Assembly (NCBI GenBank): GCA_019359075.1
Contig: JAHHIB010000086.1
Coordinates: 1-37,284, forward strand
DNA length: 37,284 nt
DNA from: Kalymmatonema hyalinum WJT4-NPBG1
GTDB lineage: Bacteria; Cyanobacteriota; Cyanobacteriia; Cyanobacteriales; Nostocaceae
Direction: 5' to 3'
A model generated the notes under the pieces. That model worked only from the letters and a program-made list of their open reading frames with translations. It was not told the origin of the DNA and did no database searches. Below are positions 8,954-16,752 of the stretch, in pieces. Each line of letters opens with the position of its first letter. The stretch's first letter is position 1. The position numbers and the translations under genes are program-made.

Positions 8954-10039
8954 ATGTTAAAAACCTCTCCAACTGTGAAAACTGCCTCAGTTGAACAACT
9001 GCTTAACCTTTGGTCACAGCGCTTCATACTTAACTTGTCTTCCCTATCCTCAGGAAATCTGTCGGCTGACAGTTCTTTGCAGGAAGCGGCTTCACCAGAA
9101 GGCAAAGCTTTTACCGCTGCTAAGTTGAAGGATAACGTGCTAGATGTCAACTGCCAAATGGCATGGATTCAAACAAAAGCCCTTTATGGATATATACCTA
9201 ATGTCTTAGATTTAAACGAGGCGAGGTTAATCACTCAATTTGCCTTCCGGGTTTATAGGAAGCTCTTAGAAATTTACCAACAGCAGTCCCTGGAAAACAA
9301 CTTACTGACACTCGCAGTTGAGGAGAATGTTTCTGTGTTGGGGATAAGAGCAGTTGAAGAGTTAGCATCCGCCTTGGAACCAATATTAATGGTATTTCAA
9401 GAGCAGCACTTAGCATCCAAGGACTGGCGTGCCCTTGGTTTTATGACTACGCAGTTAAACTTCAGCAATAAGTTAATTCTCAAGAAGCTGACACCTCCTG
9501 AGAAAGTACTGCTGACTCCCTACTTAAAATTTGTCGAAGAGCAAATTGCTATGCCTTGGCATCGAGTTTGCGCTGCTGCTGCCAAGCATGAGTTAGGTTC
9601 GCCGATGTTAACGCTTGTACAGCAAATGTTACCTGTTTGTGAGGACATTGCTCAAAGCGTTTACCGCCGGCTTGTGGAATTATTGCCCAATCATCGTAGC
9701 CGTAGGGGAGGCTTGAGCGATCCGGAGGTTACATATTCATGTCTTCGTGACTTGAATATGTTCCAAGCTTATATATGGCTGTGTTTGTTAGAGCAGAGTA
9801 TGACTCCATTGGAGACAGAACTACTTCCTTTATGCCAGATGGTTGTACAGGGTGTGGAAATTCCGTGGGAAATGACAGAAAAATGGTGCCAAGTGTTGGG
9901 GGATGAGATGATGAACTGTGTTAACCCAGAACAACAGGATCTATTGCTGCCTTACATTGAAGGAATGCAGCAGCTATTCTTTAAGGAACGCGCCCGCTTG
10001 GGTTTCAGCAAAGAAACCGTTGAAAGAGTTGAAGTGTAA
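8954..10039 (+). CDS. Conserved-looking cyanobacterial protein of unknown function
   Basis: A 361-residue protein, predicted mostly helical and soluble, with no signal peptide or membrane helix and no motif I recognise. It is leucine- and glutamate-rich with regular amphipathic segments (for example about residues 75-190), suggesting an all-alpha scaffold. The ATG is preceded by GGAACAGGAAA, a fair ribosome binding site. It is convergent with the WD40/J-domain gene, the two stop codons being 14 bp apart. I cannot assign a function. Proximity alone does not place it in the PspA-like cluster. Confidence 0.75.
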   Translation: MLKTSPTVKTASVEQLLNLWSQRFILNLSSLSSGNLSADSSLQEAASPEGKAFTAAKLKDNVLDVNCQMAWIQTKALYGYIPNVLDLNEARLITQFAFRVYRKLLEIYQQQSLENNLLTLAVEENVSVLGIRAVEELASALEPILMVFQEQHLASKDWRALGFMTTQLNFSNKLILKKLTPPEKVLLTPYLKFVEEQIAMPWHRVCAAAAKHELGSPMLTLVQQMLPVCEDIAQSVYRRLVELLPNHRSRRGGLSDPEVTYSCLRDLNMFQAYIWLCLLEQSMTPLETELLPLCQMVVQGVEIPWEMTEKWCQVLGDEMMNCVNPEQQDLLLPYIEGMQQLFFKERARLGFSKETVERVEV

Positions 10040-10053
10040 GGTGTGCTATTGGA

Positions 10054-11862
10054 TTAACTGTTCAATTTGTGGCGGTATTCTTTATAAGCTCGGTTAATTG
10101 CTTGCATCATGGCTTTTGCACTGGCAGAACTGTTGATATCAGGGTGATACTGCCTTGCTAATCTTAGGTAAGCACGTTTTACATCCTTTGGAGAAGCAGC
10201 CTTTTCTATGCCCAAGACTTCCCACCATTTCTCAGATGGCATAGACTCAGGTATGAGTTCATCATTACTACCAAGCATTTGACGCCAAACCTTGATGATG
10301 CCGCCTTTACCCCCGCTCACGAGTGTTTTTCCATCACAAGTGAAGGCAATGGGACTGCACCCAGCAAGGGTTTGTAGCAGTTTTCCTGTCCGTAAATCCC
10401 AAATATTGATGATGCCGTCTGTGCTGCTACTGGCGAGGGTTTGTTTATCGGGGTTGATGGCAAGGGACACAACTGCTGCTGAATGTCCAGTGAGAGTATC
10501 GAGCAATTCGCCAGTGCCGAGATTCCACAGTTTGATTGTGGTGTCTGTACTACCACTGATTACAGTTTGACCGTCTGGGCTGATGACAACTGTATTAACT
10601 GCTTTTAAATGTCCATTAAGAATACGGGGCTGTCCCCAAGTTTTTAAATCCCAAAGTCTGACAGTTTTATCAGCACTACCACTGGCAAGGATTTTTCCAT
10701 TGGGACTGAAAGCAACAGACAAAACGGCGTCAGAATGTCCATTTAAGGTACGTTTTAATTCTCCTGTGTAACGTCCCCAAAGTCTAATAGTCTTATCGCC
10801 ACTACCACTTGCAAGAATTGTCCCATCCGGGCTAAAGGCAACTGAGTAAACAAAGCCAGTATGACTGTAGGAAGAGTTTAAATAAAAGAATGTACAGAGA
10901 AATTTTTTTGTATCCAGATGCCAACTGCTGATTTTGCGAGCGACACCGCCACTGGCAAGTATTCTACTATCAGGGCTAATAGCAACAGATAAAATCGCCT
11001 CTTCTTGCCCAGCAAAGGTGTACAGCCATTTTCCAGTTTTTAAGTTCCATAGACGAGTTGTTCTGTCATTGCTTCCACTAGCCAGAGTTTGATTATCGGG
11101 GCTGATGGCGATCGCATTCACTGCGGCTGTGTGTCCGCAAAGAGTCTGTACACATCTCCAAGCTTCGGGTGATGTTGGTTGGACGGATACCACTTCTGCT
11201 TCAATATTAGGAGTAGAGGTTTCAGTTTTTGTCTTGAATTCACCCTTGAGCGCTTGTAACTCATCCTCAACTTCCAAAGCTGCAAATTTTTGGTTGAGGT
11301 CTTCACCAGATAAAAATGCCTCTAACTCCATCACTGCTTCGTAATAGGCATCCATCTGCAAGACTTTTTCTTCCATCCGGTCAAAAACCTGTGCTGGAGT
11401 TTCCACACTTCCAGACTCGTCTAGTAGCTTGGCAATACCATAGGCGGCGAGTCCAACCACACCACCAATTACTGCCATAGGTACTGTACCAATACCAACA
11501 GCTAAACCTATTTTGGGTGCAACTAATCCCATACCGCCGATAACACCAGAAACACTAGCACCGCCTATTGCGCCAACTCCCATTGCACCAAAAGCAGCAG
11601 CATCTCCCTGTGCTATTGCCTTGAAAGCACCATAAGCCGCTGCACCAACTACAGCGCCAGCACCAACTACAGCGCCAGCACCAACTACAGGAGCCGTCCC
11701 AATCCCAACTCCTCCAAATCCTCCCACTAATCCTATCCCGCCTATGGTTGCGGAAACACCAGCGCCCGCTACGCTTCCCCCAGCAATAAAGGCTGCGCCT
11801 GTTGTGGAGTTTTGTCCCACTTGTTGTCGTCCCCTGTAGTTTAACTTACCTAACCTACTCAC
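10054..11862 (-). CDS. Glycine-zipper / Vipp1-tail / WD40 / J-domain fusion protein
   Basis: A 602-residue multidomain protein. Residues 22-148 are two glycine-zipper units joined by AQGDAA, probably membrane-inserting. Residues 155-207 match the last helices of PspA/Vipp1: [14 protein letters not shown], then [17 protein letters not shown], as in the 15456-16571 protein. Residues 236-530 form seven WD40 blades, each with a SPDxxxLASG and (L/I)W core. The seventh lacks its first strand. Residues 544-602 are a J domain with His573-Pro574-Asp575. Inferred role: anchored adaptor that senses a partner through the propeller and recruits Hsp70 to PspA/Vipp1-type assemblies. A GAGAVV duplication at residues 61-72 reflects an 18-bp tandem repeat. 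Last gene of the leftward cluster. Confidence 0.88.
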   Translation of the reverse strand: MSRLGKLNYRGRQQVGQNSTTGAAFIAGGSVAGAGVSATIGGIGLVGGFGGVGIGTAPVVGAGAVVGAGAVVGAAAYGAFKAIAQGDAAAFGAMGVGAIGGASVSGVIGGMGLVAPKIGLAVGIGTVPMAVIGGVVGLAAYGIAKLLDESGSVETPAQVFDRMEEKVLQMDAYYEAVMELEAFLSGEDLNQKFAALEVEDELQALKGEFKTKTETSTPNIEAEVVSVQPTSPEAWRCVQTLCGHTAAVNAIAISPDNQTLASGSNDRTTRLWNLKTGKWLYTFAGQEEAILSVAISPDSRILASGGVARKISSWHLDTKKFLCTFFYLNSSYSHTGFVYSVAFSPDGTILASGSGDKTIRLWGRYTGELKRTLNGHSDAVLSVAFSPNGKILASGSADKTVRLWDLKTWGQPRILNGHLKAVNTVVISPDGQTVISGSTDTTIKLWNLGTGELLDTLTGHSAAVVSLAINPDKQTLASSSTDGIINIWDLRTGKLLQTLAGCSPIAFTCDGKTLVSGGKGGIIKVWRQMLGSNDELIPESMPSEKWWEVLGIEKAASPKDVKRAYLRLARQYHPDINSSASAKAMMQAINRAYKEYRHKLNS

Positions 11863-11911
11863 ACCCCATCAGTCACAAAGGGGGTAGTAAACCCGGATTC
11901 GGTATTACTGC

Positions 11912-12196
11912 CTAGATACCTGCTTTCTTAGCTGCATAAAAAGCTACTTCAGCGCTTTTGTCAATAAAATCAAATTCAGGCTTAGAACCATGAAAAGGTT
12001 TAATACCAAGTACTTCTACTTTGTATTTTTGTTCAAGTTTGAGACCTTCTGGTATGCAGGTAAAACCTATCTCTGAAGCATCAACATTCTTGATCCAGAA
12101 TTCGTTACAAAAAATTGCAGGTCTGTCATAGAAAGCTACTTTTAATTTGCCAGATTCGCTGCTGATATAGAATTTAATCTCCTGTACGTAAGCCAT
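11912..12196 (-). CDS. Small protein of unknown function in the PspA-like cluster
   Basis: A 94-residue soluble protein of alternating beta strands (KFYISSESGKLKVAFYD, GFTCIPEGLKLEQKYKVEVLGI) ending in a short alanine-rich helix. It has no signal peptide or membrane helix. It lies 49 bp upstream of the WD40/J-domain gene on the same strand and 89 bp downstream of the NTF2-like gene, so it is probably in one transcription unit with them. No family was recognised. Coding status rests on sensible amino acid composition and compact spacing. Confidence 0.6.
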   Translation of the reverse strand: MAYVQEIKFYISSESGKLKVAFYDRPAIFCNEFWIKNVDASEIGFTCIPEGLKLEQKYKVEVLGIKPFHGSKPEFDFIDKSAEVAFYAAKKAGI

Positions 12197-12285
12197 GTTT
12201 TCGCTTATCCAATTTGTTGTATTACTAGGTTTACAGTCTTAAAAAATCTTTAGTAATTTGACTAGTTTTTTAGCTTTTATTAAAT

Positions 12286-12744
12286 TTATTCCATATTGGT
12301 AATAGAGAATAAACCAGAATTTGTATTTCTTTCTATAAGCATAGATATTCGACTGTTATTCCCAAATAATTGGGATGCTAAATTAATTCCTAAAAAGTGA
12401 AGATTCAGGGTAGCTCTAAGTACAAGGTAAACTTCATTTTCACCTCTTATTTCTGGTGCTTTACATACGTCAATTTCTAGAGAAGGGTATACAACTGATG
12501 GTATTTTTTGAAAAACTTCCTGAAACCAGGACAGTATCTGTTTTTTATTCTGGTTTACAAAAGACTTACTATAATAATTATCAGATATTAAGTTCTGAAT
12601 TCTTTGTACATCTTTTGAGTCAATGGATTTTTTGAAATCCCTAAAAAATAGCAAAATGTCTCCTTGTAAACCATAAGGATTCCATCTAGTTTCATGTGGT
12701 TCACGAAATAAAGAAATTCCTGCTTGAAAAACTTCAAATAACAT
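12286..12744 (-). CDS. Protein of unknown function, possibly NTF2-like fold
   Basis: A 152-residue protein. The first 55 residues carry a helix with ETRWNPYG and FFRDFKKSIDSKDVQRIQNLIS. The rest alternates strands and helices ending in a strand-rich C-terminus. The pattern of an opening helix followed by a small alpha+beta cone is like SnoaL/NTF2 proteins, but this is a guess from secondary structure. It follows the HNH gene after 17 bp. A truncated copy of its first ~85 codons is at 14806-15078, the product of a tandem duplication. Confidence 0.6.
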   Translation of the reverse strand: MLFEVFQAGISLFREPHETRWNPYGLQGDILLFFRDFKKSIDSKDVQRIQNLISDNYYSKSFVNQNKKQILSWFQEVFQKIPSVVYPSLEIDVCKAPEIRGENEVYLVLRATLNLHFLGINLASQLFGNNSRISMLIERNTNSGLFSITNME

Positions 12745-12761
12745 AATAATTCCACTCAGCC

Positions 12762-13139
12762 TTATTTTTTCAAAAAACGCGCTCCCTTACCCCGATTGCA
12801 ATCTATACACAGTGTTTGCAAGTTGCTAATGTCGTTACTGCCACCTTTGGAGAATGGCACTATGTGGTCAACTTCTAGCTCGATTTGCCGCGCGCTGATG
12901 CCACAAAAAACGCATTTGTAACCGTCTGTGTGTAAAACTGAAACACGAACTGATTTGCGAATGTGGCGGGAGCGTTTACTACTATCTTGCTTTGCTTTAA
13001 ATTGGGGTTTGGTCGCAGCAGGTTTTTTAGTCTTTGGTTTTTTTGGTGTATCAGCTTTTAGACTATTAGCCTGATGAATCAAATCCCGAATGACACCACG
13101 CACCAGTTTTTGCAGTGGGTTGGAAGGCTGTTTTGTCAT
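12762..13139 (-). CDS. HNH endonuclease domain protein
   Basis: A 125-residue protein. After a lysine-rich N-terminal 65 residues comes a compact HNH fold: YKCVFCG (first zinc CxxC), [13 protein letters not shown] with the catalytic His in the DH pair, [10 protein letters not shown] with the HNH asparagine, and CIDCNRGKG (second CxxC). The start codon overlaps the stop of the glycine-zipper gene by one base (TAATG), so translation is probably coupled. The basic tail suggests nucleic acid binding. Whether it is a nuclease acting on DNA or RNA, or a relic of a mobile intron, is not visible. A half copy persists at 15096-15248. Confidence 0.85.
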   Translation of the reverse strand: MTKQPSNPLQKLVRGVIRDLIHQANSLKADTPKKPKTKKPAATKPQFKAKQDSSKRSRHIRKSVRVSVLHTDGYKCVFCGISARQIELEVDHIVPFSKGGSNDISNLQTLCIDCNRGKGARFLKK

Positions 13140-13540
13140 TACTTGTTAAAGAGCCTGTTCAACCCATAAGCTGCTAGTCCAACAACTGCACCAGCTGCTA
13201 CAACCGGAGCAGCTCCGATAGCCACAGCAGTTCCTCCTAGTGCTAAACCCATACCACCAACTACAGCCGCAACCCCTGCACCTGCTGCTGCTCCGCCTGC
13301 CACTGCACCTATAGCTGTCGCGTCTCCCTCTTCTATTGCCTTCTTAGCTCCGTAAGCGGCTGTACCCACAACCGCACCAGCAGCAGCAACCGGAGCCATC
13401 CCAATTGCCACGCCCCCGAAACCTCCAACTAATCCCATGCCGCCAACAACTGCGGATACACCCGCACCCGCTACGGTTCCTCCAGTGACTAATGCTGCAC
13501 CTTCTACTTTATCTTTCAGTTCTTCGTCTTGTAGTGTCAC
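13139..13540 (-). CDS. Glycine-zipper two-unit membrane protein
   Basis: A 133-residue protein that is almost entirely a duplicated glycine/alanine-rich module. Each ~57-residue unit reads roughly [18 protein letters not shown] then AIGxAPVxAAGAVVGxAAYG, and the units are joined by EEGDAT. The same module occurs in the WD40/J protein and in the PspA-like protein at 15456-16571. Glycine zippers pack membrane helices tightly, so membrane insertion is likely. The start codon is GTG. A conserved CTTTA element lies 61 bp upstream, and the HNH gene overlaps its stop by one base. Confidence 0.8.
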   Translation of the reverse strand: MTLQDEELKDKVEGAALVTGGTVAGAGVSAVVGGMGLVGGFGGVAIGMAPVAAAGAVVGTAAYGAKKAIEEGDATAIGAVAGGAAAGAGVAAVVGGMGLALGGTAVAIGAAPVVAAGAVVGLAAYGLNRLFNK

Positions 13541-13601
13541 TATTTTGTCTTTTAATTTCAGAAATATTACATATACATTAAACGAGAGAACTGTTGTTGC
13601 T

Positions 13602-13651
13602 CAGTAAGAATAAATGAAATTTTTCTTAGTTCTCTTAAAGCTTGTTTAAAG
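13602..13651 (-). promoter_or_regulatory. 11-bp-spaced CTTTA element upstream of the glycine-zipper gene
   Basis: On the minus strand CTTTAAACAAG is followed 11 bp later by CTTTAAGAGAA, and the element ends TTCATTTATTCTTACTG. It lies 61 bp before the GTG start. Direct repeats with an 11-bp period are typical of OmpR/PhoB-family response regulators. The regulator is not identified. Confidence 0.55.
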
Positions 13652-13669
13652 GTGTAATATAAAGTAGTC

Positions 13670-14656
13670 TTACATTTGATCGAGTTGCTGTCGCAGTGTT
13701 TCTAGTTCTGCATCCACTACCGCACTTGAGCCAGATAGTGTTGTTTGTTGAGCAACTGCTAGTTCTGAATTTTGTGGTATGGCAGATTGAGATAGCATTT
13801 TTTGTACATTTTCTAGAGCAATCAAGTTTTGTCTGAGTAGAGTGAGTACTGTTTCCTGCTGCTGAATTTGAGTTTTGAGAACAACCGCAATTTTACTTTG
13901 AACTGTTTTATCAACTATGGCTTGTAAGGCTAGATTATCATCGTTGTTTTGCAGAGCTATCTGAGCTTTTTTGTTCCAGTCTTGAGCTGCTTCTTTAGCC
14001 TGGTCATAATTTTTTTGGATTTGTTCTTTACTGGTAAAAGTACTATCCACAGCCTTTTCCGTCTCTAAGATAGCCGTCTCTAAAATTGCGGTGCAGTCTT
14101 TTATTGCTGGGGAGCCATCTTTGAGTGTAAGTGGTGGAAACATCTGCTCTTTGAGTCGCTTCAATTCTTCGTCAATATCTTCAAAGTTGACCGTAATCAA
14201 TTCAAAATTTTGATTATAACCATTTGGTTGTGAAATAGCTTCTGCTGGAGCTTCAGTGTCCAAAAGTTTCTTTTCCACGTGTTCAAAAGCACTCGTAGTG
14301 CTACTGGGATTAAACTTTCTAGGCAAAACCTTATTTTCTGCTTCAGAAACCTTACTCTCCCAAGAAGTTAGGTTGTGCTTCAGGGTATCTACTTGGGTTG
14401 CTTGCTGCTTTACAAGGCTTCTCAGCCTATTGGCTATTGCTTCGTGGCGTTCCTTGTTGAATTGTGCTTGACGAGCTAAATCCTGATGACCTTCTTTTAG
14501 AGCAAGTTGATACTGTCTTTCCCAGCTATCCGCTTCAGCTTGAGCCTGATCGTAATCTCTTTGAGCAATTAGTTGGGCTGCGATCGCATGTGCAGTAGCT
14601 GTACGTAATTTCCCTAAAGCATAGTCTGACGAGTTAGTGGCGTCGTATTGTCCCAT
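13670..14656 (-). CDS. Tandem PspA/Vipp1-like coiled-coil protein without membrane helix
   Basis: A 328-residue, mostly coiled-coil protein. Residues 15-172 follow the PspA/Vipp1 plan: helical hairpin with AQAEADSWERQYQLALKEG and DLARQAQFNKERHEAIANRL, then SAFEHVEKKLLD and EDIDEELKRLKEQM, matching the last helices. Residues 190-290 repeat the hairpin (YDQAKEAAQDWNKKAQIALQN, DNLALQAI), and the protein ends in a second LETLRQQLDQM helix. The N-terminal amphipathic helix and the PEKLL motif of Vipp1 are missing. It may cap or co-assemble with the glycine-zipper PspA-like protein encoded upstream. Confidence 0.8.
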   Translation of the reverse strand: MGQYDATNSSDYALGKLRTATAHAIAAQLIAQRDYDQAQAEADSWERQYQLALKEGHQDLARQAQFNKERHEAIANRLRSLVKQQATQVDTLKHNLTSWESKVSEAENKVLPRKFNPSSTTSAFEHVEKKLLDTEAPAEAISQPNGYNQNFELITVNFEDIDEELKRLKEQMFPPLTLKDGSPAIKDCTAILETAILETEKAVDSTFTSKEQIQKNYDQAKEAAQDWNKKAQIALQNNDDNLALQAIVDKTVQSKIAVVLKTQIQQQETVLTLLRQNLIALENVQKMLSQSAIPQNSELAVAQQTTLSGSSAVVDAELETLRQQLDQM

Positions 14657-14714
14657 AAGTTTGTTTGAGTTAGCTGATTAAGCAAAGCATAAACCAGTAA
14701 TCTTTTACCGTCTC

Positions 14715-14762
14715 GTAACAATCAATGAAATCTTGCTTAATGGTTCTAAAGTTTGTGTAAAG
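14715..14762 (-). promoter_or_regulatory. 11-bp-spaced CTTTA element upstream of the tandem PspA-like gene
   Basis: On the minus strand CTTTACACAAA is followed 11 bp later by CTTTAGAACCA, and the element ends TTCATTGATTGTTAC. It lies 58 bp before the ATG at 14656. It is a duplicate of the element at 16657-16704. Confidence 0.55.
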
Positions 14763-14805
14763 TAAAGCCTTGAGATATCTTATGTTATTAGTTAATAAAC
14801 TGCTC

Positions 14806-15078
14806 TTAATATGACCTCGCGTATACAACCGATGGCATTTTTTGAAAAACTTCCTGAAACCAGGATAGTAGCTGTTTTTTATTTTGCCTCACATAAGACT
14901 TACTGTAATACTTATCAGATATTAAGTTCTGAATTCTTTGTACATCTTTCGAGTCAATTGATTTTTTGAAATCCCTAAAAAATAGCAAAATGTCTCCTTG
15001 TAAACCATAAGGATTCCATCTAGTTTCGTGTAGTTCACTAAATAAGCAAATTCCTGCTTGAACAATATCAAATAACAT
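14806..15078 (-). pseudogene. Truncated copy of the NTF2-like gene
   Basis: The frame encodes about 85 residues nearly identical to the N-terminus of the 12286-12744 product (ETRWNPYGLQGDILLFFRDF shared), then a few residues of unrelated sequence read through the duplication junction at 14820/14821. It keeps the ATG but lacks the C-terminal ~65 residues, so it is most likely non-functional. Confidence 0.8.
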
Positions 15079-15095
15079 AATAATTTTACTCAGTA

Positions 15096-15248
15096 TTATT
15101 TTTTCAAAAAACGCGCTCCCTTACCACGATTGCAATCTATACACAGTGTTTGCAAGTTGCTAATATCGTTACTGCCACCTTTGGAGAATGGCACTATGTG
15201 GTCAACTTCTAGCTCGATATCTTTCAGTTCTTCGTCTTGTAGTGTCAC
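15096..15248 (-). CDS. Deletion-born 50-residue chimera: glycine-zipper start fused to half an HNH domain
   Basis: A deletion joins codon 10 of the copied glycine-zipper gene ([13 protein letters not shown] start at 15248) in frame to the last 40 codons of the HNH gene ([15 protein letters not shown] onward), ending at the original HNH stop. The HNH histidines, asparagine and second CxxC remain. The first CxxC and the basic N-terminus are lost. The conserved CTTTA element is 61 bp upstream, so it could be expressed. Activity is doubtful and it may simply be a relic. Confidence 0.45.
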   Translation of the reverse strand: MTLQDEELKDIELEVDHIVPFSKGGSNDISNLQTLCIDCNRGKGARFLKK

Positions 15249-15309
15249 TATTTTTTCTTTTAATTCCAGAAATATTACATATACATTAAACGAGAGAACT
15301 CTTGTTGCT

Positions 15310-15359
15310 CAGTAAGAATAAATGAAATTTTCCTTAGTTCTCTTAAAGCTTGTTTAAAG
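15310..15359 (-). promoter_or_regulatory. 11-bp-spaced CTTTA element upstream of the HNH chimera
   Basis: This is a near-identical copy of the element at 13602-13651, including CTTTAAACAAG and CTTTAAGAGAA with an 11-bp period. It was carried by the tandem duplication and keeps its 61-bp distance to the GTG start at 15248. Confidence 0.5.
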
Positions 15360-15455
15360 GTATACGCTACGCTCTTCGGTAGCTTTTTAAAACGTTTTGG
15401 ATGAGAAGTGTATAAGTTACATTTCATCCAATTGTTTTCGCAGCGCTGCGAACTC

Positions 15456-16571
15456 TTAATCAACGACTTGCTCAGATGTGGAGCTAGATGGTTGCTCACA
15501 AGGTTGTGCTTGTTGTGCCGATGTGGGAAGTCCCAGTGCCATTTGCTCTTTCAAAGCTGCCAATTGATCATCAATGTCGCCACTAGATTCCAAAGCGGCG
15601 AATTGGCTTTCTAAATTGGCACTAGCCAATTCTGCTACCGATTGAGTGTGGGCTTCTTGCAGCAAGACTTTTTCTTCCATTCGCTCGAAGGCAGCTAAGG
15701 CACTGCTACTACCCAGCCGCCCAACAGTGCTTTGCAGGTGCGCTTCGGCTTTGGCAGCAGCTATCCGCGCCTTGAGCATTACCTTTTTCGCCTTTGCTTC
15801 AGAAACCTTAGTTTCAAAAGTGAATAGCTTACTCTGGAGGCTATCCACTAGAGCGGTTTGCTCATCCAAGTTAACTTTGAGGGTATTAGCATTCTCAGCA
15901 AAAATCTTCTTTCGCTCCAGCGCTTGCTGTGCCAGATTATCATCGCCCTTTTGCACAGCCAACAAAGCGCGGCGTTGCCACTTGTTCTCTTCAGCTTGGG
16001 CTTGTTCGTAGTGTTGCAGAGTGCGTTTTTTAGCCGCTATCACTGGGACTACAGCCTGACGAAACTTGAGCAAGTCTTCCTGCATATCCTCAACAGCCAA
16101 GTCTAGCAGCTTTTCTGGGTCAGTTCCTTGTTGGAGTAGTTGATTCAAAGCAGCTATACCAAGCCCAGCGACAGAGCCAGCAGCTGCCATAGAAGCCATG
16201 CCAACACCAAAAGCTGTTCCCCCTACGGCTACTCCTACACCGCCAATCGCAGCAGAAACACCAGCACCTGCTGCTGCTCCAATTGCTGCTGCGCCAGCAG
16301 ACGAAGCATCCCCCTCTACTACTGCTCTGATAGCCTCATACAAACCAAGACCAGTTAAGGCACCAGCAGCAGTCAAGGGAACAGCACCAACGCTAAAACC
16401 AGCACCTTTTGCCAGTATTCCTATTTTGCCAATAGAAGCACCAGCTATGCCTCCTATCGCCGCAAACGCTGTAGCAGTAGCATCTTTATATTTATCTGTG
16501 TCAATTTCACGATTAATATGGTTTAGTTCAGCCTTAACCATTTGGCTAATGCGGTGAAACAGTTGTTCCAT
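15456..16571 (-). CDS. PspA/Vipp1-family protein with an inserted glycine-zipper membrane module
   Basis: A 371-residue member of the PspA/IM30/Vipp1 (ESCRT-III) family with an unusual insertion. Residues 1-25 are the amphipathic helix (MEQLFHRISQMVKAEL). Residues 31-147 are two glycine-zipper units joined by VEGDAS. The family body resumes at TDPEKLLDLAVEDMQ (150-164), with the hairpin at 165-275 (AQAEENKWQRRALLAVQKGD) and the last helices ALAAFERMEEKVLLQ (291-305) and DIDDQLAALKEQM (332-344). In ordinary Vipp1 the first helix leads directly into AEDPEK. The insertion should anchor the protein in the membrane rather than leave it peripheral. AAAGGAAA precedes the ATG. It shares a 181-bp promoter region with divergent bciB. 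Confidence 0.88.
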   Translation of the reverse strand: MEQLFHRISQMVKAELNHINREIDTDKYKDATATAFAAIGGIAGASIGKIGILAKGAGFSVGAVPLTAAGALTGLGLYEAIRAVVEGDASSAGAAAIGAAAGAGVSAAIGGVGVAVGGTAFGVGMASMAAAGSVAGLGIAALNQLLQQGTDPEKLLDLAVEDMQEDLLKFRQAVVPVIAAKKRTLQHYEQAQAEENKWQRRALLAVQKGDDNLAQQALERKKIFAENANTLKVNLDEQTALVDSLQSKLFTFETKVSEAKAKKVMLKARIAAAKAEAHLQSTVGRLGSSSALAAFERMEEKVLLQEAHTQSVAELASANLESQFAALESSGDIDDQLAALKEQMALGLPTSAQQAQPCEQPSSSTSEQVVD

Positions 16572-16656
16572 AGCTCTATATTTCCTTTAGCCTGTCAAGC
16601 TTTTAAACAGCAATTTGTACCACCGCTAGTTTAGGCTAGTGAACTGTTACAGCTTC

Positions 16657-16704
16657 GTAAGAATCAATGAACACTTGCTTAATACTTCTAAAGTTTGTGT
16701 AAAG
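16657..16704 (-). promoter_or_regulatory. 11-bp-spaced CTTTA element between the PspA-like gene and bciB
   Basis: On the minus strand CTTTACACAAA is followed 11 bp later by CTTTAGAAGTA, and the element ends TTCATTGATTCTTACG. It lies 85 bp before the PspA-like ATG and 48 bp before the divergent bciB ATG, so it could act on either gene. Confidence 0.55.
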
Positions 16705-16752
16705 TAAAGCTTTGGAATGTCTTATGTTCTTAGTTAATAAACTGCCCTTAAT

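Larger units (their letters stand above)
12487..14820. repeat. Tandem duplication, unit 1
   Basis: The unit runs from inside the NTF2-like gene to the tenth base of a copied bciB start (ATGACCTCGC at 14811-14820). Unit 2 follows directly. Flank pairs match closely: 12487 onward with 14821 onward, 13511-13653 with 15214-15362, and 14712-14820 with 16654-16762 (about 90 percent over the last 80 bases, counted by eye). The PspA-like coding regions in the two units are far more diverged. Confidence 0.8.

Noticed and set aside
15646-16557. Several rightward frames inside the PspA-like gene, including an Ala/Pro-rich one at 16198-16557
   Set aside because: They are opposite-strand reflections of the glycine-zipper and coiled-coil coding sequence. 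The real frame has clear Vipp1 motifs.
10054-16571. Cluster as an antiphage defence island (HNH nuclease, WD40, J domain)
   Set aside because: An HNH domain alone is weak evidence. There is no effector-sensor pair of a known defence type, and the shared PspA/glycine-zipper modules point to membrane biology. It cannot be fully excluded.
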